Positions 21,416 to 30,648 of a DNA stretch of 30,984 bases are shown one piece after another. The DNA lies in assembly GCA_027943245.1 (NCBI GenBank), contig JANDJZ010000447.1, forward strand, positions 1-30,984, given 5' to 3'. The notes below the pieces were generated by a model. That model had not been told where the DNA came from. It saw only the letters and a program-made list of their open reading frames with translations, and searched no databases. Made by a program: the position numbers and the translations under genes. The DNA is from Acanthamoeba sp. SK_2022b (Eukaryota > Discosea > Longamoebia > Acanthamoebidae). Each line of letters begins with the position of its first letter. Within the stretch, counting starts at the first letter, position 1.

Positions 21416-22065
21416 GCAAGCTGGCTCCGGGCGCCTCCACGTAACGCAACCACACCAATTCTCAGTCGTTTTCTTTTAGTTTCCTTTTTGAATCTACCCG
21501 TGACCAATATTGGCCGACTTGGGAGGCCGCTTGGTTCTGTGTTACCATGCAACTGGCTATGGTCCATCTCAACTTCATGCAACCTAAAACCAAGGAACGG
21601 AAGACCTGGAGCTGGTGGTGACATGAGTGAGCTGAGGAATAGAAAGAACAACAAAAACAGCTGCTCAGCTGTGATGAAATAAAGCGTTTTGCAAGTAAAT
21701 TGTGGAGGAGGTACAGCCAAGGGCCATCGGCTTTGACTTAATTAAAGTCATACATAAAATAATCATAAATGAGTATTTAGGACCTAAACAGTAATGAGTG
21801 GGCTCAAGACGAGAGTGTAAGCTTCCTTGTTTAAACACAAGATTCGAAGGTAAATAAATAATTAAAGAGTACTTCGCTCCACGGCCCTCAGCCTCGGCTT
21901 TTCCACCGCAACTGCCCCATCTTTCTCTTTCGCCCGCAGTGTTGGCCCAGGTTTCGTTCGTTTGGCACAGCGGCCAGTTCTAACCCGTCAGCCTTGTCCC
22001 TCCCGGTGTTGGTTCGCTCTTACTTCTCGTGTGGTTGACGAAGAAGAAGTGGTTCCAAGGGTCGC
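21416..22065. other. Intergenic region upstream of the receptor-kinase gene
   Basis: The 650 bases contain AT-rich sequence at about 21670-21880 (TTAATTAAAG, TAAATAAATAATTAAAG). They should include the 3' UTR of the Cys-rich gene and the promoter of the kinase gene, both minus strand. A 102-codon minus-strand frame (21412-21720) has a hydrophobic stretch but no domain. I do not call a gene. Confidence 0.5.
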
Positions 22066-22356
22066 CTATTTGACGATGTCCTTTGTGTGGTCGGCGGCAG
22101 AGCCACAGCTCGCGCAGATGGTGAGGCACACGATGAGCGGCAGCTTGATCATCTTCTTTACGATGTGGTCTTCGACGCAGTTGACCAAGCAGCAGCCGGG
22201 ACAGCAGCAACACTTGCTGATGATGTAGAACGGAAGGAGAAGAATGAAGATTATGACGCCCAGCAGGCAGACGATGAGGGTGAACGGCCAGAGGAGGATC
22301 AGGAGGAGGGCCTTGCCCAAGTTGTAGCAGCACCCGCAGGTGTCTTCGAAACACAT
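22066..22356 (-). CDS. Small Cys-rich two-helix membrane protein
   Basis: This is an uninterrupted 96-residue frame, the only single-exon gene in the window. The first 10 residues hold FEDTCGCC. A long hydrophobic segment (about 15-47) could be one long helix or a hairpin. A cysteine cluster SKCCCCPGCCLVNC follows, then an amphipathic KKMIKLP and a second hydrophobic stretch with cysteines (LIVCLTICASC), ending in a polar tail. The cysteine clusters next to membrane segments would suit palmitoylation or metal binding; this is inference. I do not recognise the family. The hydrophobicity pattern and codon usage make it more likely real than not. It diverges from COQ4 with 190 bases between start codons, so a shared promoter is possible. 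Confidence 0.62.
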   Translation of the reverse strand: MCFEDTCGCCYNLGKALLLILLWPFTLIVCLLGVIIFILLLPFYIISKCCCCPGCCLVNCVEDHIVKKMIKLPLIVCLTICASCGSAADHTKDIVK

Positions 22357-22546
22357 CGTTCGTTTGGTTTGCCGATGTGTTTACGGGTCCCGGTGACAAA
22401 CTAAAAGTGAAGACAACCGAAGTTGTCGAGCAGTTCAGTTCGTTTATTATCCGTGGCCATAAACCCACCGAACCGCTAATTAACGGAGAAAAATGTCATT
22501 TCTTCTTTTACGTATTTTTTCTTTATTTCATTAAAAACCAAAAAGA

Positions 22547-23664
22547 ATGAAGAGGGGATTACCTGTGGCCAGAAGCTGCCGGCTGGGCCCGGGCTCCGCT
22601 GCGATTTGCAAGCCTGTGGCCACGATTCACCGTTTGGCATCGACCTCCTCATCTTATTCTTCTAATTCTGCTACTTTCACAACAACGGCTACGTCGCAGC
22701 GCCCAACGGCAGCGCCTGTCATTGACGCGAGCTACAGCCTGTACCCCACCCACCGGCCCACGTCGCTCCTCCAAAAGGGCCTTCTGGCGGCGGGCTCGGC
22801 GGTGGCGGCCATCATCAACCCGGAGCGGGCCGATATGGTGGCCACGCTGGGCGAGACCACCGGCCCGTTCGCCCTTCGCGCCCTGCACGCTCGCATGGCC
22901 GCCCACCCCGTTGGCCTCGAGCTCCTTCAAACCAAGCCCAGGTAAGGGTGTAGTAGTGTCCACACGGCCAACGCTTGGTTTGGCTTACCCCAGCGCTGGT
23001 ACTCGTACGCAGGATCACCGAAGAGACGCTGGCATTCGAACGGCTGCTGGCGATGCCAGAGGACACGCTGGGCGGCGCCTACGCCCGATGGATGCGTGGC
23101 CACGAGTTCACTCCCGACGAACGGTGCCTCCCCCGATCCTCTCTCCGCGCTATCTCCCCGCCCATTACTCAAACCAGGCCGCGTGGGCGGCTGCTGTGGC
23201 CCAGACCGGCGGTGAGGTTCGTGGACGACCCGGAGCTGGCCTACGTGATGCAGCGCTACCGCGAGGTGCACGACTTTTGGCACGTGCTCACCGGAGTGCC
23301 CACCACCGTTCTCGGGGAGATCGCCCTCAAGTGGTACGCCGCCTCTCCTCCTCGCTTGACGACGGCCACGGCCACGACCATGGGCGCTCATACACCTCCC
23401 CCCCCTGTGGGTCGGATCGGTGGGGGCAGGTTCGAGATGTACCAGACCGGCTTGCCGATGACGGCGCTGAGCTCCGTCGTGGGCCCGCTGCGGCTGCCGG
23501 TGTCCGAGATGCGGCTGCTCTACAGCGACTACATTCCCTGGGCCAAGCGGTCGGCCACCAACGCCACCTTCCTCATGAACGTCTACTACGAACGTCGGCT
23601 CGAGGACAGCCTCGCCGCCATCCGCGACGAACTGCGGCTCGAGCCGTGGCGCGGACACCACTGA
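22547..23664 (+). CDS. COQ4: Ubiquinone biosynthesis protein COQ4, mitochondrial
   Basis: Exons: 22547-22941, 23013-23123, 23205-23333, 23430-23664; 289 residues. The first 45 residues are rich in Arg, Ser and Thr without acids, as in a mitochondrial presequence. The mature part matches COQ4 throughout: LYPTHRPTSLLQKGLLAAGS, ADMVATLGETTG, RFVDDPELAYV, YREVHDFWHVLTG, KWFEMYQTGLPM and IPWAKRSA. The zinc-binding motif HDxxH-x11-E is intact (His191, Asp192, His195, Glu207). COQ4 is a matrix-side, inner-membrane-associated protein needed for the coenzyme Q complex and implicated in oxidative decarboxylation of the ring at C1. The first ATG is the only one giving the presequence. It converges on the PH-domain gene, with 186 bases between stop codons. 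Confidence 0.96.
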
Positions 23665-23850
23665 ACACTTGACCCCCCCCCCCAAACTTATGTACATAAA
23701 CATATTTACACCCTCCACACATCATACTAATATGTATTTTTTGATGTACATCGATTCGTAATTGGAACATAGTTTTGTCATAGTTTGTACACACTCGCTC
23801 GCTCGCCACGCCCCTTGAGCGGTTGGCCCAGTGTTTGGGGTAGGGGAGCT

Positions 23851-25075
23851 TCACACGCGCCTGAACACTCGGAGGTTGGTCTCGCTGCTGTACAGCCCCG
23901 AGCCGTTGTCGGGCGAGAGCGGGATGAAGTGGCCCGCCGGCAGGGACGACGGGGGCAGTGACGAGGTCATGGCCGCGCTGGTGGCGGGCGCCGGGTGCTG
24001 GTGGGCCGTGTGGAGGTTCGGCGACGACGGGTTTCGCCCGATGCCGCCGCCCATAACGAGCGGCTTCCTCGTCTTCATCTCCTCCTTCACCTGCTCGTGC
24101 TCCTTCTCCTCGTCCGACCTGTACATCGACGGACGCCTCCCGTCAGCAGCTTGGTCGCGTATCACACCGCACACGCACACGCACACGCACACGCACACGC
24201 ACACGCACACGCACACGCACACGCACACGCACACGCACACGCACTCACCTGGCTTGGAGGTAGGTGGCTTTGGAGATCATGTCCTCGGCCTGCTCGATGA
24301 AGTGGTTTTCCTTGTTCAGTCGCGTCTGTTGGGAGAGCAGTTTGATCCATTCCAGCATGTCCTGGGCCCCCAGCAAACGACCGAATCAGCGAATCGCGCT
24401 GCAGACGAACGCAACACAACACACACACACACATACAGAGAGAGAGAGAGAGAGAGAGCGACAACTAACCTGTTGGGAGGCGGCGACGATGTAGTAGAGG
24501 CGTGCGCTGATAACGATCTCGAATGCAAAGTCTTCGGACGTGGCCTCCACGGCAGGCTGTGGACATGCCCAAGGACGTCAGCTACTACCACCACTACGCC
24601 GGTCCATGAACGGGCCACCACACGAGACGGCCTGGGAGGTGAAGGTGGAAGTAGAGTACCCGAATGACGGCCTGGTCGAGGGGTATGCAGTCGATGGGCT
24701 TCTGGTCAGGGCCCTTGGAGTAGTACAGCTTTCGGTCCAGCAGCACGAACCATCGCTGTCTGCACGCAATCATTTCGATTAATGAGCAAAAAGAAAAAAA
24801 AAGAAAAAAAATACTAGGTTAAAAAAATAATAAAAAATACATAATACAAGGGTAGGTTTGAACTGGGAGATCAATGGGTGTGACGTACTTAAGAGATCGG
24901 TTCACCTGCCCTCGCTTTTGGAGGTAGCCGCTGTGCAATATCTTGCCCTCCGCCTGCTGCAGGAGCCAAAGAGTGGAAATTTGAGTTTAATCAGATTTAA
25001 TCGCGATTGTAAGGAACGTTTCATTCGCACGTATTCTCGGCTAGGCGTCTCTGCTGTGGCCCTGCGTCGGAACAT
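23851..25075 (-). CDS. PH-domain protein
   Basis: Coding-order exons: 25075-25031, 24956-24889, 24759-24660, 24556-24470, 24361-24249, 24118-23851; 226 residues. After a 15-residue basic start, a pleckstrin-homology domain runs from about residue 18 to 125: GKILHSGYLQKRG, QRWFVLLDRKLYYSKG, CIPLDQAVI, FAFEIVISARLYYIVAAS and the closing helix DMLEWIKLL with its invariant Trp. The second strand carries the K-x-R..RxR-like basic set (QKRGQVNRSLKQR) typical of phosphoinositide binders; whether it binds PIP3 or other lipids is not shown. The C-terminal 90 residues are Pro/Ser-rich and probably disordered. The first exon is the least certain: its ATG and donor (TAC|GTGCGA) are chosen by phase. Intron 5 (24119-24248) is mostly an ACGCAC array; intron 2 is A-rich. 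Confidence 0.86.
24166..24245. repeat. (CACACG)n hexamer array in PH-gene intron 5
   Basis: About 13 units of CACACG lie directly inside the donor CTCAC (plus-strand view). In gene sense the array reads GTGCGT-GT, so it repeats a string used elsewhere in this window as a real donor. Confidence 0.95.
24418..24459. repeat. (AC)n-(AG)n array in PH-gene intron 4
   Basis: A CA run followed by about eleven AG units lies at the donor side of intron 24362-24469. Confidence 0.9.
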
Positions 25076-25394
25076 GCTTGTCGTCGAGGAGAATAAAACA
25101 CGAAAGGACAAGGCGAGGGAGTGTTGACGAGCGCAATACAGCACATGCGTGCCGATCCTTAATATCAATTATAAAATAAAGAATTTTTATAAAAAAGCAA
25201 ATAGCACTCTCTCTTGCGTTTCACTCAAAAAAGCAGCGAACCGCCGTAGCGAGGCAAGAAGGCAAGCACAGATGTAGAATGTGTAAGGATGTGGTTGTGG
25301 TCATTTGTACAAAGGCTCACCTCTTCCCACTTTAAATCCCCGCTTGTGTCCCCCAGTCCACCTCTGGTGCGTGCTTTGTGCGCCCACCCCCCAC
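25076..25394. other. Intergenic region between PH and PP2C genes
   Basis: The region is the PH-gene promoter plus the PP2C 3' UTR. It has an AT-rich patch at 25160-25200 (AATAAAGAATTTTTATAAAAAAG). No gene or RNA is visible. Confidence 0.5.
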
Positions 25395-27580
25395 CTACTG
25401 CAGGCGGGCGACCACCACGGTGACGTTGTCGGTGCACAGCGAACTGGCGACGGCGGTCCGCACGAGACAGGACGCCATGTCCTCGGCCGAATCCATGCCC
25501 TCCACGACCTGCATCGCCTGCTCGCCGGGCACCACGTCCCACAACTGGACACGTCCAACGGTGAGGCCACGGTGGCGCTACGAGTAGAGAGTAGAGAGTA
25601 GAGAGTAGAGAGTAGAGAGTAGAGAGTAGAGAGTAGAAAGTAGAGGGGCAAGACGACGTACGCCGTCGCTGGCGACGATGAGCAGGGTGTCCTCGTCGGT
25701 GAGCTCGATGGGGTCGCTTACGTAGGGAACGGCGATGAGGCCCAGGTCGTTCTCCTTCATGAAGTGGTCGCCCAGAGCCCTGCTCACCGCCAAGCCTGAA
25801 GGACAGGAGGTTTCAGCGAAAACGTCGATGGGGGAGTGAAGAAGAGCGAGAGGAGGAGAGGGGGGAGCAACCGTTGATGCGGGTGGCACCGACGCTGAGC
25901 TCGACGCCCATGCTGACCAACCTCTCCCTCTCCCCTTCGTCCGTGACCTTGTGGTCGTAGGTGAGCTTGACCGTCTGGTTGCCGCGTCTGCGGTTTGATT
26001 GACCCGACAGGGAAGCGGTGAGGCGCCTGGCACGCTCCCCCCACCGCCACCCACGTCACAACAGCACCGCAGCGGTGGCCACAGTACCGGAGGTAGGCCG
26101 CCGAGTCGCCGACGTTGGCCGCCTGCAGATACCTCCTCCCCTCCTCGGTCCAAACGAACACCACCGTAGCCGTGGCGCCCTACACGCACGACGACAAGGC
26201 AGATGAGTCGATGGACAAGAGGGGAGAGAGAGGGAGAGCGAGAGAGAGAGAGAGAGAGCCCACTGGTCTTGGACCAGAAGGCATGCAAAGGAACGGGAGA
26301 CACGCACCAGGAACTCGTGCTTCTTGAGCTGCGCATCGACGGACGCGAACGTTTGCTTAAATACTTCTTCGAGATTGTGATCGGCAGGCTTGCCCGATTC
26401 GAGGTGGGCCTTTCGAGTGTCACACACAAGATGACAAGACAAGACAAGACAAGACAAGACAAGACAAGACAAGACAAGACGCTCAGCGACGTGCGTCAAC
26501 AAAGGGAAGGTCCAGGATCGTGTACCTTGAGCTCCTGCGGGAAGAGCTTGACGCCCTCCTGTGCAGCCGCGAAGCCGGCGTGGCCGTCCAGAACAGCAAC
26601 GAAGGCGCTGCCCTCGTCTCCAAAGAAGGGATACACCACCGTGTGGGCGTCCTGCGTGTTGCACGACATCGCTCGGTTACCTCTCTCTCTCTCTCTCTCT
26701 CTCCTCTCTTTGTGTGTGCGTGCATGTGTGTACGTGCCTCCATGTCGTACTGGGGCCTGATGCTCTTCTTCGAGCCTCGGCCGGTGCTGCCAAACGACGG
26801 CGCCTTCTTGGCTCGCCGCAGCCCCGGGACGTTGATGTCCTCCCGAGCCGCGACCTCGCGCAGCGCCCTGTCTCCTCGCTCCGCCGCGGGGGCGGGCTGC
26901 CGCCGCGCCTGGCTCTCGTTCGGCCCTTCGTAGTCGTTGTCAAAGACCTCGAGGATCGAGCGTCGCTTCATCGTCGACGGTTTGGACGAGAGCGGCGAAG
27001 CTCCCGGCCGCGGCTTGCTCTCCTCTTCGTTCCTGTGCTGCCGGTGGTCCTCGTCGACGCTGTCGTCCTCCCGCTGGTCCAGTCGCCTCGACCGCTCCTC
27101 GCTCTCTCCTCCGGCAGTCACGTCGAGCGAGTCCAACTTGCCGAAGCTGCCGAGATCGTCCAGCCCCTTAAGCTGGTTCTGCAGGGAGGTGAACGACGCG
27201 GACCGGAATGGCCGCGGTCCCGCGTCGTCGGCAAAGTCGAGGCCCGCCAGCTGGGCCTTAAGCGCGTCGAGAGCCGATGTCTGTCCCTTCCGCCCCTCAT
27301 CCTCGCTCTCGCTCTCGCTCCCGCTCTGGCTTCGCCTCCTGTTCGGGCTCGGGCTCGGGCTCGGGCTCCTGCTCCTGTCCTGCTCGCTGCCTTGGTCGCT
27401 GTCTTCGTCATCGTTCCCTTCCTCGACGAGCTTCATGAAGTCGCTCTTTTCCTCGTCTCCTTCGTCGCTGGACTCGTCGCTGCTGTCCTTTTGGTGCCGC
27501 CAGCTGTCGCTCACCTCCTCCTCCTCTTCATCTTCAACCGTCTGCTCGGCCGCCTCGCTCGGGGCCTCGCCGGCGTGTTT

Positions 27581-27611
<31 letters not shown>

Positions 27612-29476
27612 CCCTCGCCCTCGCCCTCGCCCTCGCCCTCGCCCTCGCCCTCGCCCTCGCCCTCGCCCTCGCCCTCGCCCTCGCCCTCGTCGGTGTCCAG
27701 ACCGGCGCCATCGAGCTCGGCCCTGAGCGCATCGAGGTCGACACGGCCCTGGGCCGAGGACTCGCACTCGGCCAGCTCGCGGAGCAGCTTGTCCCGCTGG
27801 TCCTCGCCCTCGCCGTCGCCCTCCTCGGAGTAGCTCTCGTCCCGGTTCGTAGCGCCCCGTCGCTCGTTCTCCTCGCCAAAGACCGAGTGGAGGACCTCCT
27901 TCGACCGGCCCATCTTCTTGCTCGACCTCTTGAGGTTTCTCATCTTGGGCTTCTTCTCCTTCTTCTTGCGGTGGTGAGGCCTCGACGGGGATCCGCCGAT
28001 GCGCAGGTCTTCGTTCACGAACTGTCGGAGCACAGAAACAAAAACAGGCGACAGATGAGCTTCGAACGAACGAACGAACGAACGAACAAACAAGTGCCCA
28101 GCGACGCTGTCTCCCCGGGGAGGTGGCGCCGGTGGTGGTTTGTGGGTGGAGGGGGGGAGGGACAAAGGCGGCACCTGCGAGGAGGGGTCCAGAGGTTCGC
28201 CGAGGCCGACGCTGGCGTCAGAGGACCTGTGCTCGCTGGCATCGCTGTCGGGTTCGCTTCCGCTGCGCGTCAGGTCCACCTCTCCCACGGTGTCGTCGTA
28301 CTCGCCGGCTACGCTCGCCCACGATATCCCCGCGGTCAGCATGGGCTACGCTGCTCGACTACTTGGCGACACGGGATAGGGGGGATAGGGGGGGGGGGCA
28401 GGTCTACCTCTGCACTTGACGCTTCGACGGCTTCTGAGCCTCCGCTTGCGTCGCATCGCAGCGGCAGCGCCCGGCGCATTGGCCGTGCCCGCCGAGGGGC
28501 TGCTGGGTCGCTCCTCGTCGCCTTCGCTCGGCTCCTGCTGGTCCTCGTCCTGGGCGAGCTGGTTCTCCGAGCCGGTGAGCGCCTTGCGCGAGTCGGGCGT
28601 GTAGCCGAGGTCGCTCTTATCGCTGAGCGACTCCTCCAGGGGGCTTTCCTGCTCCTCCTCGCTCTCCTTCTCCCCGGCGACGTCCCTCTCGTGTGGCTCC
28701 AGCGACGCGGCCGGCTCCATGCTCTCGGGCTCACGGGCTTCAGGCTGGGTCTCCTTCTCCTCCACCCCAGGCTCGGCTTGCTGACCGGCAGCGACAGCTG
28801 CAGCCAGCTCGCTGGCCGCGTGGGCGTCTTCGCCTTGGTCGGTCGGGCCAGTCGGCGCAACGTCGTGTTGGGACAACACAGCGTCGGGTTCTCCGTCCTC
28901 ACGGCTGACCGAGAGGCTGGAATCGCCAGCACCGTCATCCTTGGAGGGCGAAGATGGAAGGGGCAGCGAATCGAGCATCCTCCGCGTAGCGGCATCCAGT
29001 GCGGTGAGGATGCCAATGAGCTTGGCGTTGTGGCGTGTACCGTGAATGCTCGGCAGGTGTTTGGTGATTTCCTCATACCCGTCCGCCAGCTCTGTGGCTT
29101 TGAGCTCTATCTCATCAATTTGAGTCGAGAGCTCATCTTGTCGCAACTAAATAACATAACAACAACGAGGTTCAATCAATAAGAAGTTGAATCATTGTGA
29201 AACAAGAAGAAAAAGCCGATGGGGTACCACGAAGCGCTGGAATAGCTCGATGAAGGCAGCACGACGTGTGAGGATATAGTAGAGTGCAACAGCCCACATG
29301 AACGAGTCGAGCATCCAATAGAGGAACGAAGATCTCGCGTCTGTGCCCGCACTCGCATCCACTTTATCTTCGCCCGCTGCGACGAAAGGCAAGAATGCAA
29401 GGCCAGCCCCAACCGCCATTGTAGCCATCGCTAGATGCGAGAAGGCCTCGTGCTTGACCATCCGCGGCCCTTCCAT
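25395..29476 (-). CDS. Membrane-anchored PP2C-family Ser/Thr phosphatase with long acidic region
   Basis: Coding-order exons: 29476-29228, 29146-28408, 28308-28175, 28021-26738, 26651-26526, 26409-26308, 26179-26088, 25987-25872, 25795-25662, 25544-25395; 1041 residues. Two hydrophobic segments lie in the first 83 residues (about 14-34 and 49-72). A predicted coiled coil follows (QDELSTQIDEIELKATELADGY). About 600 residues are acidic, Ser/Glu-rich and repetitive, including a Gly-Glu dipeptide array and RS-like SPSPSPSPNRRRSQS. The catalytic domain begins at RPQYDMEDAH (about 797) and keeps the metal ligands: Glu802/Asp803, Asp824 in LDGHAG, Asp991 in SDG, and Asp1031-Asn1032. GDSAAYL and SRALGDHF are also present. 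The canonical DGHGG is DGHAG here. PP2C enzymes remove phosphate using Mg or Mn. The substrate and membrane are unknown. Phase continuity supports one gene, but the 5' exons have no family match. Confidence 0.87.
25579..25641. repeat. (GAGTAGA)n heptamer array in the last PP2C intron
   Basis: Nine units of a GTAGAGA/GAGTAGA heptamer fill most of intron 25545-25661. Confidence 0.95.
26432..26480. repeat. (ACAAG)n pentamer array in a PP2C intron
   Basis: Ten ACAAG units lie close to the acceptor of intron 26410-26525; in gene sense they read CTTGT. Confidence 0.95.
26652..26737 (-). other. GC-AG intron in the PP2C gene
   Basis: In gene sense the donor is ATGGAG|GCACGT and the acceptor ACGCAG|GACGCC. 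The splice rebuilds R-x-x-x-MEDAH, the invariant first motif of PP2C enzymes. The GT three bases downstream is out of phase. This is the best supported of the four GC-donor introns. Confidence 0.93.
27588..27690. repeat. (CTCGCC)n array coding for Gly-Glu dipeptides in PP2C
   Basis: About 17 CTCGCC hexamers lie inside exon 4 of the phosphatase gene. In gene sense they are GGCGAG, encoding Gly-Glu repeats. The hexamer keeps the frame whatever the copy number, unlike the intronic arrays. Confidence 0.96.
28060..28087. repeat. (GAAC)n tetranucleotide array in a PP2C intron
   Basis: Six GAAC units lie in intron 28022-28174. Confidence 0.85.
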
Positions 29477-29649
29477 TCTCAAAACTCACGTAGCGCCACG
29501 ATTGCTTTCTTTTTGGTCTTTCTTTTTGGTCGTTTACAGATCCGGCCTGTTGCGGACTCGAACCTACGACATGTCGACATTATTTTGTCTTTAACAAAAA
29601 CAACGAAAATGTCCGTTGGCCGCTCTTCCCACTCTTGCGCGCCGTTCCG
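29477..29649. other. Intergenic region between PP2C and EF-hand genes
   Basis: These 173 bases carry the PP2C promoter and EF-hand 3' UTR, both minus strand. They contain a box-B-like string (GGTTCGAGTCC on the minus strand, about 29553-29563) without a foldable tRNA around it. Confidence 0.5.
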
Positions 29650-30648
29650 CTACTCTTCTTGTTGCTGCTGTTGCCTCTCTCGTTCCTTCCTTTCGGCTCT
29701 AGCGATTCGTCTGAGTTGTCTCTCTTCTCGCTCCTTCTCTCGTCTCGCCTTCTTTTCCTTTTTTCTCTGTTTGCGTTCTTGTTCCTCTTTCTCGAGCTGT
29801 GCCTGATTCACTTTGTCGATGAAGTCCTTCTTACCCTTGCCCGTCATCATGATCATGAACTCCTGCAATGAATTGGAGGAACGCCAGCCATGAGCGGACC
29901 CTACACCACAGCGTGCCGACAGCATCATGAAGGGGAAGCAGAACCTCGAAGGAGATGAGTCCATCATTGTCAAGGTCATTGTTGAGCATCATTTCCGCGA
30001 TCTCCCCAGTCGACAGTCGTTCGCCCATCTCAGCCATCACCTGCTCCACCGACACCACAAACACCAGATTGATTGATCAGCAACCAGCACGAGCGGTCCA
30101 GGAGCTCCCGGGAAGAGATGCCCACCTGAGTAAGCTCGCTGGTGTCGATGAAGCCGTCCTTGTTTTTGTCAAATACATCGAACACGCTGCGCAGCTGCTG
30201 CTCGGCGTTGTTCGGCCCCTTGTTGCGAATGCTCCATTGAATGAACTCTTCGAGCTCCACCGTACCGTTGCCGTCAATGTCCTGCCATATGACGATCACA
30301 TAATTTATCAGAATAATAAATGTATAGATAAAATTAAAACAGTTGTGTTAAATGTTGTAATTAAAAGAATATAATAATACTTAATAATGGCTCTACCAGT
30401 TCAGCTATCATGCTATGAAGCATGGACGGGTCGGGCGGCGTGCCGTTGTTCATGGTTGTCAGGACTGTGTTAAGCTCTGCAGGGGGGGGGGCAGCATATT
30501 GGGATTCGTAAGTGAAGCCAAGAGAGGCCAAGCGAGGCCAGGAAGAGCGCTTACCGGCATCTGAGATGCGTCCGTCGCCATTCTGGTCAAATACCTCGAA
30601 GGCCTCTTTCATCTCGCTCAAAGTTTCTGCGTCGATGAATTTCTCCAT
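29650..30648 (-). CDS. Four-EF-hand calcium-binding protein with charged C-terminal tail
   Basis: Coding-order exons: 30648-30555, 30476-30397, 30281-30126, 30040-29945, 29862-29650; 212 residues. The first 145 residues have calmodulin-like layout with four complete 12-residue loops: Asp21-Glu32 (DQNGDGRISDAE), Asp59-Glu70 (DIDGNGTVELEE), Asp96-Glu107 (DKNKDGFIDTSE) and Asp132-Glu143 (DLDNDGLISFEE). Each ends in the bidentate Glu, so all four should bind calcium. Loops 1 and 4 are split by introns. The spacing and LSEMKEAFEVFD start resemble calmodulin and troponin C. The tail (about 150-212) is an almost unbroken Lys/Arg/Glu-rich helix ending in polyglutamine, absent from calmodulin; it could be a single alpha-helix or a binding site. 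It is not calmodulin itself. Intron 2 (30282-30396) is AT-rich. Confidence 0.94.

Noticed and set aside
26561..29182. An 873-codon open frame on the plus strand across the PP2C gene
   Set aside because: It lies antisense to the phosphatase exons and runs straight through its introns. Its composition (Leu-Ala repeats, Arg/Leu-rich) is the complement of the GC-rich acidic coding strand. No domain is recognisable.
29525..29600. Possible tRNA on the minus strand, from a box-B-like GGTTCGAGTCC
   Set aside because: The supposed T-stem pairs at only two of five positions, and I find no D-arm, anticodon arm or matching acceptor strand. At most it is a decayed fragment or a chance TFIIIC site.
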